Shown: positions 1 through 9,390, counted from the stretch's first letter. The stretch is DNA of 21,138 nucleotides from Barthelona sp. PAP020 (GCA_040182905.1 JARQWU010000185.1:1-21138); one strand, 5' to 3'. A program made the numbers and translations. Notes: generated by a model from the letters alone, not told the origin.

Positions 1-2583
1 AGGATTCTTTGAAGGTTTACCATCAACCATACGAGGACGGTCTGAACTAGCCCAATATCTGTCAATATCGATATCTAAAATTTCTTTTTGACGTTCTTGG
101 TCCTCAAATGAACGGGAACGAGAAGAATCCATGAAATCTTGGTTGGTTCTAGACACAGCAACTTCGGCAACATTCTTGATACGCTTCTGCATATTTTTTG
201 TGTATTCATGATAAGCCATACCATTTTCCATGGTAGTAATAGCATCTTCAAGAGTAAGAGGTTCATAATTGGCAAAGAAAACATTTTCTCCACCAGGACC
301 ATAACCAGCAAGATCACGTTCAGCTTCAAAATCAAATCCACGATGAATAGCCTCATCAGGACGTTGGAAGAAACGATACTCAACATTCTTAAGCATTTTA
401 ACTGAATGATGATTAGTTTCAGGGTCACGAAGATCATCAGCAACTTGGTCTTTAATCCAATGAGTAGGAATTGTGGCACTGACAGATATATCGTCTTCTA
501 ACTGGATTTTCTTGGCAGGTTCAAAATCTTGACGTGTTTTAAAAGTACGCCAATTGTTCGTATGAGGAGCAAAACCAACACGAGCATAATTAGCGTGAAT
601 AGTACGGTTCTTAAACTTAAGTTCGTGACCAGGCATGCCATTGATCATATCAACAGAAAACTCCTTACGCCAATCATCTCCCATCTCAGTGTCATATAAA
701 TGCTTGAGGAGAATTGCCAAAGAAGTAACATGATCAGGAATCTTGCTCAACCAACGATTATAAGAATCAGAGAAAAGACCAGGTGAAACTGTAAGAAGTT
801 TGATTACAGAACCAAGAGAACGTTGAGGATCTAAAAATTGGCGGGTATCTTCAGCGGGACGACCAGGAAGGAAACGTTTGTTGAAATCATGGTTGACAAT
901 GGAATAAACCATGTCGAAATCATGTTCAAAATTCTGCACATAGAAAGGCTTTCTAATGATAGCATTTGTAAGAGGTTTGGAAAGTTCGGATTTTCCACCT
1001 CCAGAAACTGTACATGGTTTGTGAGCAACAACACCTTCAGAAGCAGTACCAACCAAATGCCAAGAGGGTTCTGATGAAAGATGGACCTTATATCCAGTTG
1101 GTAAAATATAAGTAACACGTTCCAACAATTTGAGCTCTGTTGGTTTGCCGTCAGGACGAGTCCAAGTAATTTTTTGTTCCAGAACTGAAAAAACAGCTCT
1201 TCTGGGCAAATAAATAATGTCTTTGTGTCTGATATCAGTTGCATAACCTTCAGGATGAACAATACACTGTCCGGCCAAAAGACGACAAACATCATCAAAG
1301 TTAAGACCATTATCAGGTATTTTTCCCTTATCAACAAAAGTTTGCAAATCAAAATCATAACCTAACCCATAACGAGGGATACAGAGAGCACCACCAGCAT
1401 GTTCTTCTTCTGAAACACCAGAAAGGTTACAAGCATAAGAAATCATTGTCTTAATCTCTTTTTTAGCATATCCAAAGTAATTATCTGCAATAATCGTCAC
1501 AACTACACCTTTTTCATCACGTGCGGTAAGTTTAAACGGCTGACCATTATGATACTTTTCATCTTCATGTTCCCAACACATACCAACAGACTTTTGGTAT
1601 TCTGTGGCTTCAGAAATATGAGGAAGGCCTAAATCTTTCTTTTTTAAATCTCTACAATGTGGTGCAAGAATAACAAAACCAGTATGGCCAGACCAGCCAT
1701 TAATATCGCGTGCAGCATCATTAGAAGAATTGAAAGGATCACCACCATTACCGAAAATTGATTCAACAAAGTCCAAAGAAGCCATAAGTCCACAAGGACA
1801 CATAAAACGAATTTCCATTGAACGTGCATCAAGTTTTCCTTCAACACCGGGAGTTACAGGAACACGGCACAAAATTGCTGCAAAAAGATTATCAACAGAG
1901 GGATCGTATGGAAGTTGAAAGAGATCAGTTGGGGGGTTAAAGGCAGCGTGAAGCATTTTTCCAAAAGCTTCTTTTGGAACCAAAATTTTATCATCTGCCT
2001 TAGGAAGACCACCATCAACAACATGGAACACATTTTTTGTAGTACGACGATCATTTTGAGGATTATGCAATACTCCTTGTTGGAATAATCTGTAAGAATC
2101 AATGTGTTCTGAATTCCACTCATCAGTAACATTAGAAACAGATAAAATTCTTGACATTCCATAACGATCTAATTCTAAAACATTTGTAGGCATTTTAACA
2201 TTAGTTTTCATTTTATCTTGAACATCTTCCAAATATTGATTGACCCAATCTTGAATACGCATTCCAATAGGAGGAAGAGGTTGAATATCCTTAGATCTAC
2301 TGAACCAATTTTCAAGTAAGCCACCAATAAAATGAAGATTTTCGGAAGATTGTCTTTGATGTCCATGAGCAGCAAGTTTAATTTCAATATATCTTTTTAA
2401 ATCACGTTGAGTACGTTCCATTTTTGCACCTTTAATTCCATAACCAAGTTTTAATCTTAAATCTTCCCAATTAAAAGGACGTGATTCAATGAAAGCACAA
2501 TCTGTCATGTTCTTGAAAACAGAATGCATATCAGGATTACTTTCAACCATAGGAGGTGAAGCAGACAAGTCAGAGCTGGACAT
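1..2583 (-). CDS. PPi-type phosphoenolpyruvate carboxykinase-like protein, 3' partial
   Basis: Reading from the ATG at 2583, the minus strand stays open for 861 codons to the left edge, where the gene is cut before its stop. An in-frame stop lies upstream of this ATG, and no earlier in-frame ATG precedes it. I recognise it as the large PPi-dependent PEPCK family (EC 4.1.1.38, about 1100 residues), which interconverts PEP, CO2 and phosphate with oxaloacetate and PPi in the cytosol. Visible landmarks are CPCG (262-265), a TGHTG-like segment NGWSGHTGF, EEEHAGGAL starting at residue 392, and a glycine-rich SGGGKSE (527-533) after HKPCTV that resembles a kinase P-loop. About a quarter of the expected protein lies outside the window. 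The family is known from anaerobic bacteria and Entamoeba; ATP/GTP PEPCKs are much shorter. The call rests on remembered family motifs, so function is probable rather than proven. Confidence 0.72.
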   Translation of the reverse strand, partial: MSSSDLSASPPMVESNPDMHSVFKNMTDCAFIESRPFNWEDLRLKLGYGIKGAKMERTQRDLKRYIEIKLAAHGHQRQSSENLHFIGGLLENWFSRSKDIQPLPPIGMRIQDWVNQYLEDVQDKMKTNVKMPTNVLELDRYGMSRILSVSNVTDEWNSEHIDSYRLFQQGVLHNPQNDRRTTKNVFHVVDGGLPKADDKILVPKEAFGKMLHAAFNPPTDLFQLPYDPSVDNLFAAILCRVPVTPGVEGKLDARSMEIRFMCPCGLMASLDFVESIFGNGGDPFNSSNDAARDINGWSGHTGFVILAPHCRDLKKKDLGLPHISEATEYQKSVGMCWEHEDEKYHNGQPFKLTARDEKGVVVTIIADNYFGYAKKEIKTMISYACNLSGVSEEEHAGGALCIPRYGLGYDFDLQTFVDKGKIPDNGLNFDDVCRLLAGQCIVHPEGYATDIRHKDIIYLPRRAVFSVLEQKITWTRPDGKPTELKLLERVTYILPTGYKVHLSSEPSWHLVGTASEGVVAHKPCTVSGGGKSELSKPLTNAIIRKPFYVQNFEHDFDMVYSIVNHDFNKRFLPGRPAEDTRQFLDPQRSLGSVIKLLTVSPGLFSDSYNRWLSKIPDHVTSLAILLKHLYDTEMGDDWRKEFSVDMINGMPGHELKFKNRTIHANYARVGFAPHTNNWRTFKTRQDFEPAKKIQLEDDISVSATIPTHWIKDQVADDLRDPETNHHSVKMLKNVEYRFFQRPDEAIHRGFDFEAERDLAGYGPGGENVFFANYEPLTLEDAITTMENGMAYHEYTKNMQKRIKNVAEVAVSRTNQDFMDSSRSRSFEDQERQKEILDIDIDRYWASSDRPRMVDGKPSKNP

Positions 2584-2853
2584 AAAATATAATAATGCGT
2601 TCTGTAAAATGTTTGTATCTCAACAAACTCAGATGAAAATTATCTTTAAATTTTAACTAGTTACATATCAATACCTTTTCAACCTCTAACATCACATAAA
2701 ATGCAATAAAACGTGAAAAAATTTATTATGAAAGTAAATTCAACAAAATTCAAATGAGAATTACCTTCGACAATGATTGAATTATTAATTGCTTTAACAT
2801 CAAAACATAACAATTGATCAAAAATATTGATACAAAGAAAAAATTGATACATT

Positions 2854-4728
2854 TTACAGAGATAATGAAACATTTTGATGTTCCCTCAAAGATTTTTCAA
2901 AAGTAGTCTTTAACAATTTATATCGCATTAAAATACCATCTAAAGTTGAATTTGCGTAACTACCAATAATTTCTACAGCTTTTACTCCTTTGTTTCTGCA
3001 TTCTGGACAAGGACATTTGCCATTCTTTCTACTTATGGCTAAAAGATCAGTCCAACAAGTTTTGCAGTAATTATGCCCACAAGGAATAACTGTTATTGGT
3101 TCTCTCAACAAGTTCTTACAATACAAACAACTTAAATCCATTTCCATATCTGTGTTAACTTGAAATACAGTATTCAAATTTGATAAAACCATTTCCTTTA
3201 CATTCTTTAAATTGCTGAACACAAGGCTATTCAGATGATCATCTAACAGTTGTTTAGCATTGGACAAAGACTCAGACACTGAAATATTTTCAGTCTCCAA
3301 AGCATCTTTCGCCAAATTTAAATCATCACGCTCGTTCAACAATTCAGCGTTTAATTCATCGTTTTGAGCTAAACGTTTTTCCAATGCTTCAATACTTTCT
3401 TTTACTATTTTTCTTTGTTCCAACAGTTCATTATTCTGTTCATTCAAGTATTTTGCTTCATTTATCACAGTTATTGAATTAATTAACTCCATTTCCAACC
3501 CAATGCACTTCGCTTTTGTGATATCAATCTCTTTTTGCAAATCTTGACATTGGCCTCTTAATACCAACTCAATCTTATTGTCTTCGAGTTCTGTTAATCG
3601 TTTCTTTGCCCTTTCAATCTTTCTACCCCAAATTTTTTCCTCATTGTTGAAACGCTCGTTCAAATTGGCATTTATTTCGCGGTATTCGACAACTTTCTGG
3701 TTTATTTCAAATACATGATCATTAAGCTTTGCAATTATTCGTTCACTATCTATCTTCTCATTTTCTAACCGTTTTATCCATTGAACACGAACATTTTCTA
3801 CCGTATTTGCTAAATCCTTCTTTTCGGATTGAAATTGACGCGCTTTTTCTTTCCATTCCTTTATATTCTTTATAATTAAACTTGTTTGTTCTTTAAAATT
3901 TTTGTTTTTCGCCTCTAATCCGATTTCTTCATCTTCAAATTCTTTTATTTGTTCTTTTAGTTCATTAGAAATCCCAATTAATCTCGAAATCTCAACTTTT
4001 AATACATTACAGGCAGCTTCTTTTTCCTCAATAAATTTTTTTCTCTCCCGTTCAAAAATCTCTTCGTCTATTTGCTCATTTTCAAAATCATGAATTTTCT
4101 TTTCAAATTCTTCAGCTGTTATGTTCAATAAACGATTCTTTCGATCAGTTTCAGCTGTTTTCACACTCATATCTTTGACAAATTTCTTTAAATTTTGTAA
4201 TTTCTCTTCAGCATCCTGTAATTTACTTTGTAAGGAATCGTATTCCAATTTTGAAGCTTGAATATCATTCAACTCCTTCACTAAAATGCTAATATGTGAT
4301 TTGAAATCATTTTCCCCATTACATAACTTCACGTTCGTCTCCTTCAATTCAATATTCTTCACGTTCACCATTTTAAAATTCCGAACAAAGGTTTGAATAA
4401 TTATCTCTCGATGATTCAATTCCTCATCCAGTATATCAACTTTCTTTTTCAAATTTGAAATTATTTTTTGATCATCTTTAGATAATTCTTGTAAATTGGA
4501 AAATGAACGATTGTGAATCAAAAGATGAGATTTTTCTTCTTTTTCCAATTCTTTATTTCGATACATTTGATTTGGACTTTCTTCTCTATTTACTGTCATG
4601 TCATAATTTTGTAATTGTATTAAATCTACTTGTTTCTTTTGTGTTTTATTTCGAAACTCTTCTACCAAACTCCTTAGTTTTGTACTTTGGCTACCTGGTT
4701 TTGTTTTGTAACGATAACGTTCATTCAT
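2854..4728 (-). CDS. Coiled-coil protein with C-terminal RING finger (putative E3 ubiquitin ligase)
   Basis: This is a 624-residue protein starting at the ATG at 4728; the frame opens further upstream only from a GTG, so this ATG is the first plausible start. Residues of about 40-520 are charged heptad-rich coiled coil (many E, K, L and N). A C3HC4 RING follows: C534-x2-C537, C550-x-H552, C555-x2-C558 and C574-x2-C577, with one extra Cys at 572. A 47-residue helical tail follows the RING. RING proteins recruit ubiquitin-charged E2 enzymes, and the coil probably dimerises the protein or binds substrate. BRE1 has a similar order, but its RING lies at the very end, so this is more likely a TRIM-like or lineage-specific ligase. 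The substrate is unknown. The protein shares orientation with PEPCK, 270 bp downstream. Confidence 0.8.
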   Translation of the reverse strand: MNERYRYKTKPGSQSTKLRSLVEEFRNKTQKKQVDLIQLQNYDMTVNREESPNQMYRNKELEKEEKSHLLIHNRSFSNLQELSKDDQKIISNLKKKVDILDEELNHREIIIQTFVRNFKMVNVKNIELKETNVKLCNGENDFKSHISILVKELNDIQASKLEYDSLQSKLQDAEEKLQNLKKFVKDMSVKTAETDRKNRLLNITAEEFEKKIHDFENEQIDEEIFERERKKFIEEKEAACNVLKVEISRLIGISNELKEQIKEFEDEEIGLEAKNKNFKEQTSLIIKNIKEWKEKARQFQSEKKDLANTVENVRVQWIKRLENEKIDSERIIAKLNDHVFEINQKVVEYREINANLNERFNNEEKIWGRKIERAKKRLTELEDNKIELVLRGQCQDLQKEIDITKAKCIGLEMELINSITVINEAKYLNEQNNELLEQRKIVKESIEALEKRLAQNDELNAELLNERDDLNLAKDALETENISVSESLSNAKQLLDDHLNSLVFSNLKNVKEMVLSNLNTVFQVNTDMEMDLSCLYCKNLLREPITVIPCGHNYCKTCWTDLLAISRKNGKCPCPECRNKGVKAVEIIGSYANSTLDGILMRYKLLKTTFEKSLREHQNVSLSL

Positions 4729-4869
4729 AACATAGTTTAAATTAATAATCAACAAATAAATTATTGTTTTTTTTACCACTTCAAAAACTTTTTCTAAAAC
4801 TTTATTAAATATTAATTATGTTAAGCAAGACACTTATTATAAGTTAATATCGTTTTCTTTGTAAAAATC

Positions 4870-4886
4870 AAAAGATTTAATCTTTT
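4870..4886. repeat. Perfect inverted repeat AAAAGATT-T-AATCTTTT
   Basis: It has 8-bp arms and a 1-bp centre. It lies 142 bp upstream of the RING gene ATG, in the SDA1-RING spacer. Confidence 0.65.
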
Positions 4887-4905
4887 ATTTGCAACAAGAG
4901 TATGG

Positions 4906-4925
4906 CAATTAATAAAAATTAATTG
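4906..4925. repeat. Perfect inverted repeat CAATTAAT-AAAA-ATTAATTG
   Basis: It has 8-bp arms and a 4-bp loop. It is the second of three inverted repeats in the SDA1-RING spacer. Confidence 0.65.
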
Positions 4926-4936
4926 GGAAATTATAG

Positions 4937-4954
4937 TCTTTCTACAAAGAAAGA
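4937..4954. repeat. Perfect inverted repeat TCTTTCT-ACAA-AGAAAGA
   Basis: It has 7-bp arms and a 4-nt loop, beginning about 52 nt past the SDA1 stop on the minus strand. It could be an RNA hairpin in the SDA1 3' UTR. Confidence 0.65.
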
Positions 4955-5005
4955 ATCAACAATTGAATAAAATAAAAGACTAACTATTAATGTTTATAAC
5001 CGTGT

Positions 5006-7060
5006 TTAATATTTTTTGCGTTTTGCAAATTTAGCTAATTGTTTTTCCCTCAATGACATCTTTCTAATTTTTTTGAATCTTCGGGAATGACGCAACATCT
5101 GAATGTTCTTTCCTCTGCTCTTTTCTTTGTTGGTAGAAACTGCAGTTGATCTCAACGATTTCTTTTTAGCCAAACCATACAACTGTTTCTCACCTCTTCC
5201 AGCCCTCATATGTGCGATTCTTTCTTCTTTGCTTTGTTTCTTCTTGAAACCATCAAGAAGAGCATCTGGATTAAGGAACAGTCCTTCATCATCAGATTGA
5301 ACTTGAATTTCATCATCATTGTCTTCCATTTCTTCCTCTTCCTCTTCTACTTCTACTTCTTCAACGTCTTCATCATCTTCCATTTCATTTTCATCATCAT
5401 CTTCTTCTTCTTCCTCATATTCTTCTTGATCTTCGATTTCTTCATCTTCTTCCTTTTCGTCCACATCATCAATAATAGGAACAAGAGGATCTCGTTTAAC
5501 GTCATTGGCTACAAGACCTGGAGGAATATGACTTCTGGTCGAGTATTCTTCATTTGCTAATTCTTCCTCAAGTTCTTCCTGTTCACGTATTGCTTCATCA
5601 TCAGTGATGAAATCTTTACCAATAAACCCACCAGAGAAAAGCTCATCATCATCTTCAATCTTTCGGGCATTTCCTCTGAATTTAGGGGTTAACAAATCAG
5701 GATTAACTTCACGATAAAGATTAATGATACCCTTAGCAGCGTTTGCAACAGGACGAGATTGTTTAAAACGAACAAACAAACACAAATCTTCCAAAATAGA
5801 TGCATCAATAGCTGTGGGGCACCTTGCACATATTCCTCTGATTGTGTTCAATCCAAGAACGATTTGTTCTGGTTCATTGGACTCAAGAACAAATTTATCA
5901 CGAACAGCATACACAAGTTCTTCAGCAATATTCTCAGGAGTACTATCAATAATAGACTGAATAATAAAAGTCAATATCTTTGTAATTTCGGGATTGCTGG
6001 GTATAATATATCTTTGGGCAATAGAGTAAAACTTTGGAATCGGTATTTGCTCCAAATAGATTATTCGAGAGACCAAATTCAAAATTCTTAATTTGACATG
6101 GAATTTAAAACCACCAGAATGAAAGTTTTTAAGCAAATTATCACAAAATTTGCCAGGATTAATGATTTGTTGCATAGCAAGGAAGTTTGATCCTCCAACC
6201 TTGACACCTCCTTCCAATTGTCTTTGTAAACGTTTCAATTTACTCTTTTGTCGTTGGACTTCTCTAAGATGTTTAGATTTATTTAACATACCCCCACGAT
6301 TTTTGTTCATTTTCACAAACTCTGCAGCGGTTTTCATATTTTCAACCATACTCTCCTCAGCTTCATCATCATAGTCATGAACAGCATCATCCAAAAAAAA
6401 ATCAAGAGAAGGAACAACTAATTGAGTGTCGTTACGAAGTGCTCCGTACGCAATCATGTTCACAATACGATCTGTTTGCCAAATATGAGTCTGATAGCAT
6501 TTTATCAAGGTCAATAAAGCCATACGAGCAACTTTAACATTAGACGATTTGAGAGAAGCAAAAAGCAAGTCTTGGAGGTGGGTCTTAATATGTTTGGAAA
6601 CTCGAGACTTGTGAAGTCTTTTGATATCATTATAAATGAAAGAAGATATCAAAGTACGTAATCTTTTGTCCTCATTAGTAAGCATACGCAAGAAAATCTT
6701 ATGAACCTGAATAGGGGCTAATTGATCATGTGTTCGCAATAAAATAACAGTTTTTGTCAAAGCCAATCGTAATTCGTTATCTAAACCATGAAATTCCATC
6801 TCTAATATGTTTAAAACATCATTAGAAAAGTTACAACCAGTAATTTCAAATTCAACACCTTTTTTTTTCACTTTTGTGTAGTAATGACAGGTTGCACCCA
6901 TAAAACTTAATAATTCAAATAAAGCTTCTTTTCGCACATTGGGATTTTGTCTGACCAAATCAATTAATGATTTAAAATGTTCATATTGTTGAAAAAAATC
7001 ATCACGGTGTGCTTCTGGATTACGTTTGATCGAATTTTGCAAAGTATCAAGGGTTGGCAT
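5006..7060 (-). CDS. SDA1: SDA1, 60S ribosome biogenesis and export factor
   Basis: This is a complete 684-residue protein. SDA1 (SDAD1 in animals) is a nucleolar HEAT-like protein that joins pre-60S particles and is needed for their maturation and export. The N terminus matches the family closely (LQNSIKRNPEAHRDDF, then QQYEHFKSLIDL). Helical-repeat segments include ALTKTVILLRTHDQL and the conserved VLGLNTIRGICARCPTAI region. A very acidic tract (about 495-605) precedes the basic tail. The C terminus carries the family signature of a lysine-rich SLREKQLAKFAKRKKY end. The start is the first ATG, 37 bp from the divergent MTR3-like ATG, so the two genes probably share a promoter. The stop is TAA followed by A. 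Confidence 0.95.
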   Translation of the reverse strand: MPTLDTLQNSIKRNPEAHRDDFFQQYEHFKSLIDLVRQNPNVRKEALFELLSFMGATCHYYTKVKKKGVEFEITGCNFSNDVLNILEMEFHGLDNELRLALTKTVILLRTHDQLAPIQVHKIFLRMLTNEDKRLRTLISSFIYNDIKRLHKSRVSKHIKTHLQDLLFASLKSSNVKVARMALLTLIKCYQTHIWQTDRIVNMIAYGALRNDTQLVVPSLDFFLDDAVHDYDDEAEESMVENMKTAAEFVKMNKNRGGMLNKSKHLREVQRQKSKLKRLQRQLEGGVKVGGSNFLAMQQIINPGKFCDNLLKNFHSGGFKFHVKLRILNLVSRIIYLEQIPIPKFYSIAQRYIIPSNPEITKILTFIIQSIIDSTPENIAEELVYAVRDKFVLESNEPEQIVLGLNTIRGICARCPTAIDASILEDLCLFVRFKQSRPVANAAKGIINLYREVNPDLLTPKFRGNARKIEDDDELFSGGFIGKDFITDDEAIREQEELEEELANEEYSTRSHIPPGLVANDVKRDPLVPIIDDVDEKEEDEEIEDQEEYEEEEEDDDENEMEDDEDVEEVEVEEEEEEMEDNDDEIQVQSDDEGLFLNPDALLDGFKKKQSKEERIAHMRAGRGEKQLYGLAKKKSLRSTAVSTNKEKSRGKNIQMLRHSRRFKKIRKMSLREKQLAKFAKRKKY
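5319..5458. repeat. Imperfect GAA/GAT trinucleotide tract in SDA1
   Basis: On the coding (minus) strand, mixed GAA, GAG and GAT codons encode the acidic run of SDA1. The tract is imperfect, with interspersed Met, Val and Asn codons. Confidence 0.6.
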
Positions 7061-7097
7061 GATGATAAAAATAATAAAAACTCACTTTTACAAATTT
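7061..7097. promoter_or_regulatory. Divergent promoter between SDA1 and the MTR3-like gene
   Basis: Only 37 AT-rich bp separate the two start codons. Initiation for each gene must lie here or inside the neighbouring coding sequence. No TATA box is evident. The right half contains ctcactttt, but no motif can be assigned. Confidence 0.5.
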
Positions 7098-7679
7098 ATG
7101 AATTATTCTCCAAATCCATTAATACAAGTAGGTGTAATCCATTCTAGTGATGGTTCATGTTATTTGGAAATGGGAGGATCCCAAGTTTGTGTTTCTGTTT
7201 ATGGTCCTCATCCAAATACATTTTCTTCTAGTCCTATTTTGTCATATAATCTTCAAATTAAAAACTCTCCATTTGAAACGAATGATTGTGAACAATTTTT
7301 AACTCCGATCAAAGGCATTTTAGATGGCTTGATCAAGGAGAACATACTATTGAATTCTGAATTGACTATTTTGTTTGATGTTATCAAAACAGATAAAAAT
7401 ATATTTGCAGCTTTAACTACGGCATTATCAATAGCGTTGTATGATTCTAAAATTGAACAAAATGACATATTAACAAGTTGTTATGTTGAAGATAGTGAAG
7501 GTAGAGGTTTGAATATATGCTATTTACAAAATAATGATTCAATATTATTTTGCAAAATGGAAAGTGATTCAAGCAGTTTAATAGAGTTGAAAGAATTAAT
7601 GTGTCATTCAATATCATATTGTAAAAAACTTTATCCAATATATTCTGAACAATTAGAGGAGTTAACTGCAAATACATAA
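7098..7679 (+). CDS. RNA exosome RNase PH-like ring subunit, MTR3/EXOSC6 type
   Basis: This is a 193-residue protein. The frame opens earlier, but upstream codons overlap SDA1, so the ATG at 7098 is the best start. RNase PH-fold proteins form the six-subunit exosome barrel that channels RNA to Rrp44 and Rrp6 for 3'-to-5' decay and 7S pre-rRNA trimming. The early segment DGSCYLEMGGSQV followed by VSVYGPH is the typical first beta-hairpin. A later FAALTTALSIALYDSKI helix and a terminal CKKLYPIYSEQL helix fit MTR3/EXOSC6 best. The RPDGR-type opening of RRP41 and RRP42 is absent, which also favours MTR3. It is shorter than human EXOSC6 (about 270). RRP41 or RRP46 are alternatives. LAS1 starts 43 nt downstream. 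Confidence 0.75.
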   Translation: MNYSPNPLIQVGVIHSSDGSCYLEMGGSQVCVSVYGPHPNTFSSSPILSYNLQIKNSPFETNDCEQFLTPIKGILDGLIKENILLNSELTILFDVIKTDKNIFAALTTALSIALYDSKIEQNDILTSCYVEDSEGRGLNICYLQNNDSILFCKMESDSSSLIELKELMCHSISYCKKLYPIYSEQLEELTANT

Positions 7680-7722
7680 ATTATTTGTTCTTTTTTAACA
7701 TTTGTTGTTTTAATATTTTTTA

Positions 7723-9390
7723 ATGTCGAGTCAATATCGAACGAGTGTTATTCCTTGGATTGATTGGGAGGAATGGAACACGATATACCAATCTCTGAGT
7801 TTCTCAACAACATCAAAATCCATAAATGAAGATGGTTCAAGGATATTAAGGCTTTGGGAAATACGCAAGGGATGTCCTCCTGTTATTGAAGCTAGTACAC
7901 ATTTATTTTCTTCACCTTTAAATGAGAATGAAAAGGAAAGTTTACAATATCGATTATACATGAGTGCTGCATGCGTTAGATTAGTTAATTCATTCGCTAC
8001 TTCATTACGAAAGAATGGTGAAACGGGTAGTATTATGGATATTAGTATTAGAGCCGGTATACCATCATATTTTGTTGATTTTCGTCATCAAATTAGTCAT
8101 CAAGCAATCCCCTCTGTATCAGCATTAAAATTGTTTCAATCTGATGCCATTAATTTAATATACAAGAATTATTGGAAAACTCAAAATATACACCTGTTAA
8201 AGAAGTTTAAGATTGTTACAAACCATGCCAAGAATATTTTAAAACGATTGTACAAAAATTTATCGGTTGATCAACACATGAACAAGTTGATTGAAATTTT
8301 GACTCCCAATTTCTATGCCAGTGTTGTTTGTCCGGTTATTTTGTCTTTTTGTTTGAAAGTTTCATGCAAAAGACGGTTGGCTATTATACTCAGAAGGTTC
8401 TTATCTTTTCTTCAACCTGCTTTGTCTACATGTCAGGGAACATTAGCGTTATATCTATGTGATAGTTATATTCCGGTTGATGATGAACAACAAAAGGAAA
8501 TTGCAAACAAAAAAAATTTGCAATTATTAAAATTTTTGCTACTTGAGCACATTTGCAATTCTAACATTCCAGATAACGGGTTGCCATATTTACCGTTATG
8601 TTCTTGTCAAAAGTGTGACACTGCTCCTTTGGATAGAAAAGACAAAAGATACAAATATATTCCTAAAAGAGCCACATTATCCAAATATGCAGAACCTGCT
8701 CTTTCATTGCTATTTTACCGACCTTGTCAAGATACTTTTTGGTTGCTGAATCGACTTCCTCTTGAGGATCCCATTTATGTTTCCAGATTGACACTGTTGA
8801 GCATATTAGAAGAAAAACACCAAATTAATTTGTTGCTTTCAAGTGAAAAGACAAATGGAAAGAACATTGGAAAGAATAGGATTGTTGAAGAAGAGCAAAT
8901 AGCTTCTGATGATGCGAATAGTGTGTCTGAAGAAGAAGATAGTTCTGATGAAGACAGTTTTACCAATGATTTGAGTGACCAAGAAGAAAAAAAAGAAGAG
9001 GAAGAAGAGGAAGAAGAGAATCAGGAGAAAGAATTGGAGGAAGAAAGAATTGATTTTGCTATCAACGAAATAAACCCAAATATATCAGATAAAGACAGAA
9101 GTTGGCATGTTATCAAGCTTCCATCTTATTTACCATGGGGAGTTTCATCGGCACAAGAATTAGTCAAAGATTTCAGAGATTTTGGAATCAAAACAAGTAC
9201 AAAGGAAACAAATAATGCAGAATATTCAGATTCAGATGAAGAGTTTGAGTCAAATACTGACATGGAGGAAACTATCATGTCAAATGACATAAATGATGAT
9301 TATCACAGCGATTGGATGAATCCAAACTGTTTTGACACACTATTTTCAGATGGATTTTTCGCTAATGTGTTGTGTAATGGTTATCAATGA
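7723..9390 (+). CDS. LAS1: LAS1, HEPN endoribonuclease for ITS2 cleavage
   Basis: This is a 555-residue protein. Las1 with Grc3 cleaves pre-rRNA ITS2 at site C2, the first step separating 5.8S from 25/28S. The N-terminal HEPN domain (about 10-170) opens with WIDWEEW and holds the catalytic RHxxxH motif as R121-H122-x3-H126, so the nuclease looks intact. A poorly conserved middle is followed by an acidic, Ser/Glu-rich linker (about 390-445). After it comes W461, then LPWG at 470-473, which resembles the short C-terminal Trp/Pro/Gly motif that Las1 inserts into Grc3. The residual C-terminal 80 residues are acidic and unrecognised. The start is the first ATG after a T-rich leader, 43 nt from the MTR3-like stop. 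The stop is TGA. Confidence 0.88.
   Translation: MSSQYRTSVIPWIDWEEWNTIYQSLSFSTTSKSINEDGSRILRLWEIRKGCPPVIEASTHLFSSPLNENEKESLQYRLYMSAACVRLVNSFATSLRKNGETGSIMDISIRAGIPSYFVDFRHQISHQAIPSVSALKLFQSDAINLIYKNYWKTQNIHLLKKFKIVTNHAKNILKRLYKNLSVDQHMNKLIEILTPNFYASVVCPVILSFCLKVSCKRRLAIILRRFLSFLQPALSTCQGTLALYLCDSYIPVDDEQQKEIANKKNLQLLKFLLLEHICNSNIPDNGLPYLPLCSCQKCDTAPLDRKDKRYKYIPKRATLSKYAEPALSLLFYRPCQDTFWLLNRLPLEDPIYVSRLTLLSILEEKHQINLLLSSEKTNGKNIGKNRIVEEEQIASDDANSVSEEEDSSDEDSFTNDLSDQEEKKEEEEEEEENQEKELEEERIDFAINEINPNISDKDRSWHVIKLPSYLPWGVSSAQELVKDFRDFGIKTSTKETNNAEYSDSDEEFESNTDMEETIMSNDINDDYHSDWMNPNCFDTLFSDGFFANVLCNGYQ

Noticed and set aside
75-2162. Several short open frames on both strands within 1-2583
   Set aside because: They are shadows of the single 861-codon PEPCK-like frame, which carries coherent family motifs throughout.
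7026-7097. Upstream extension of the MTR3-like frame
   Set aside because: It has no ATG-led start free of SDA1 overlap; ATG codons near 7059 sit on the SDA1 start, and the extra residues show no exosome similarity.
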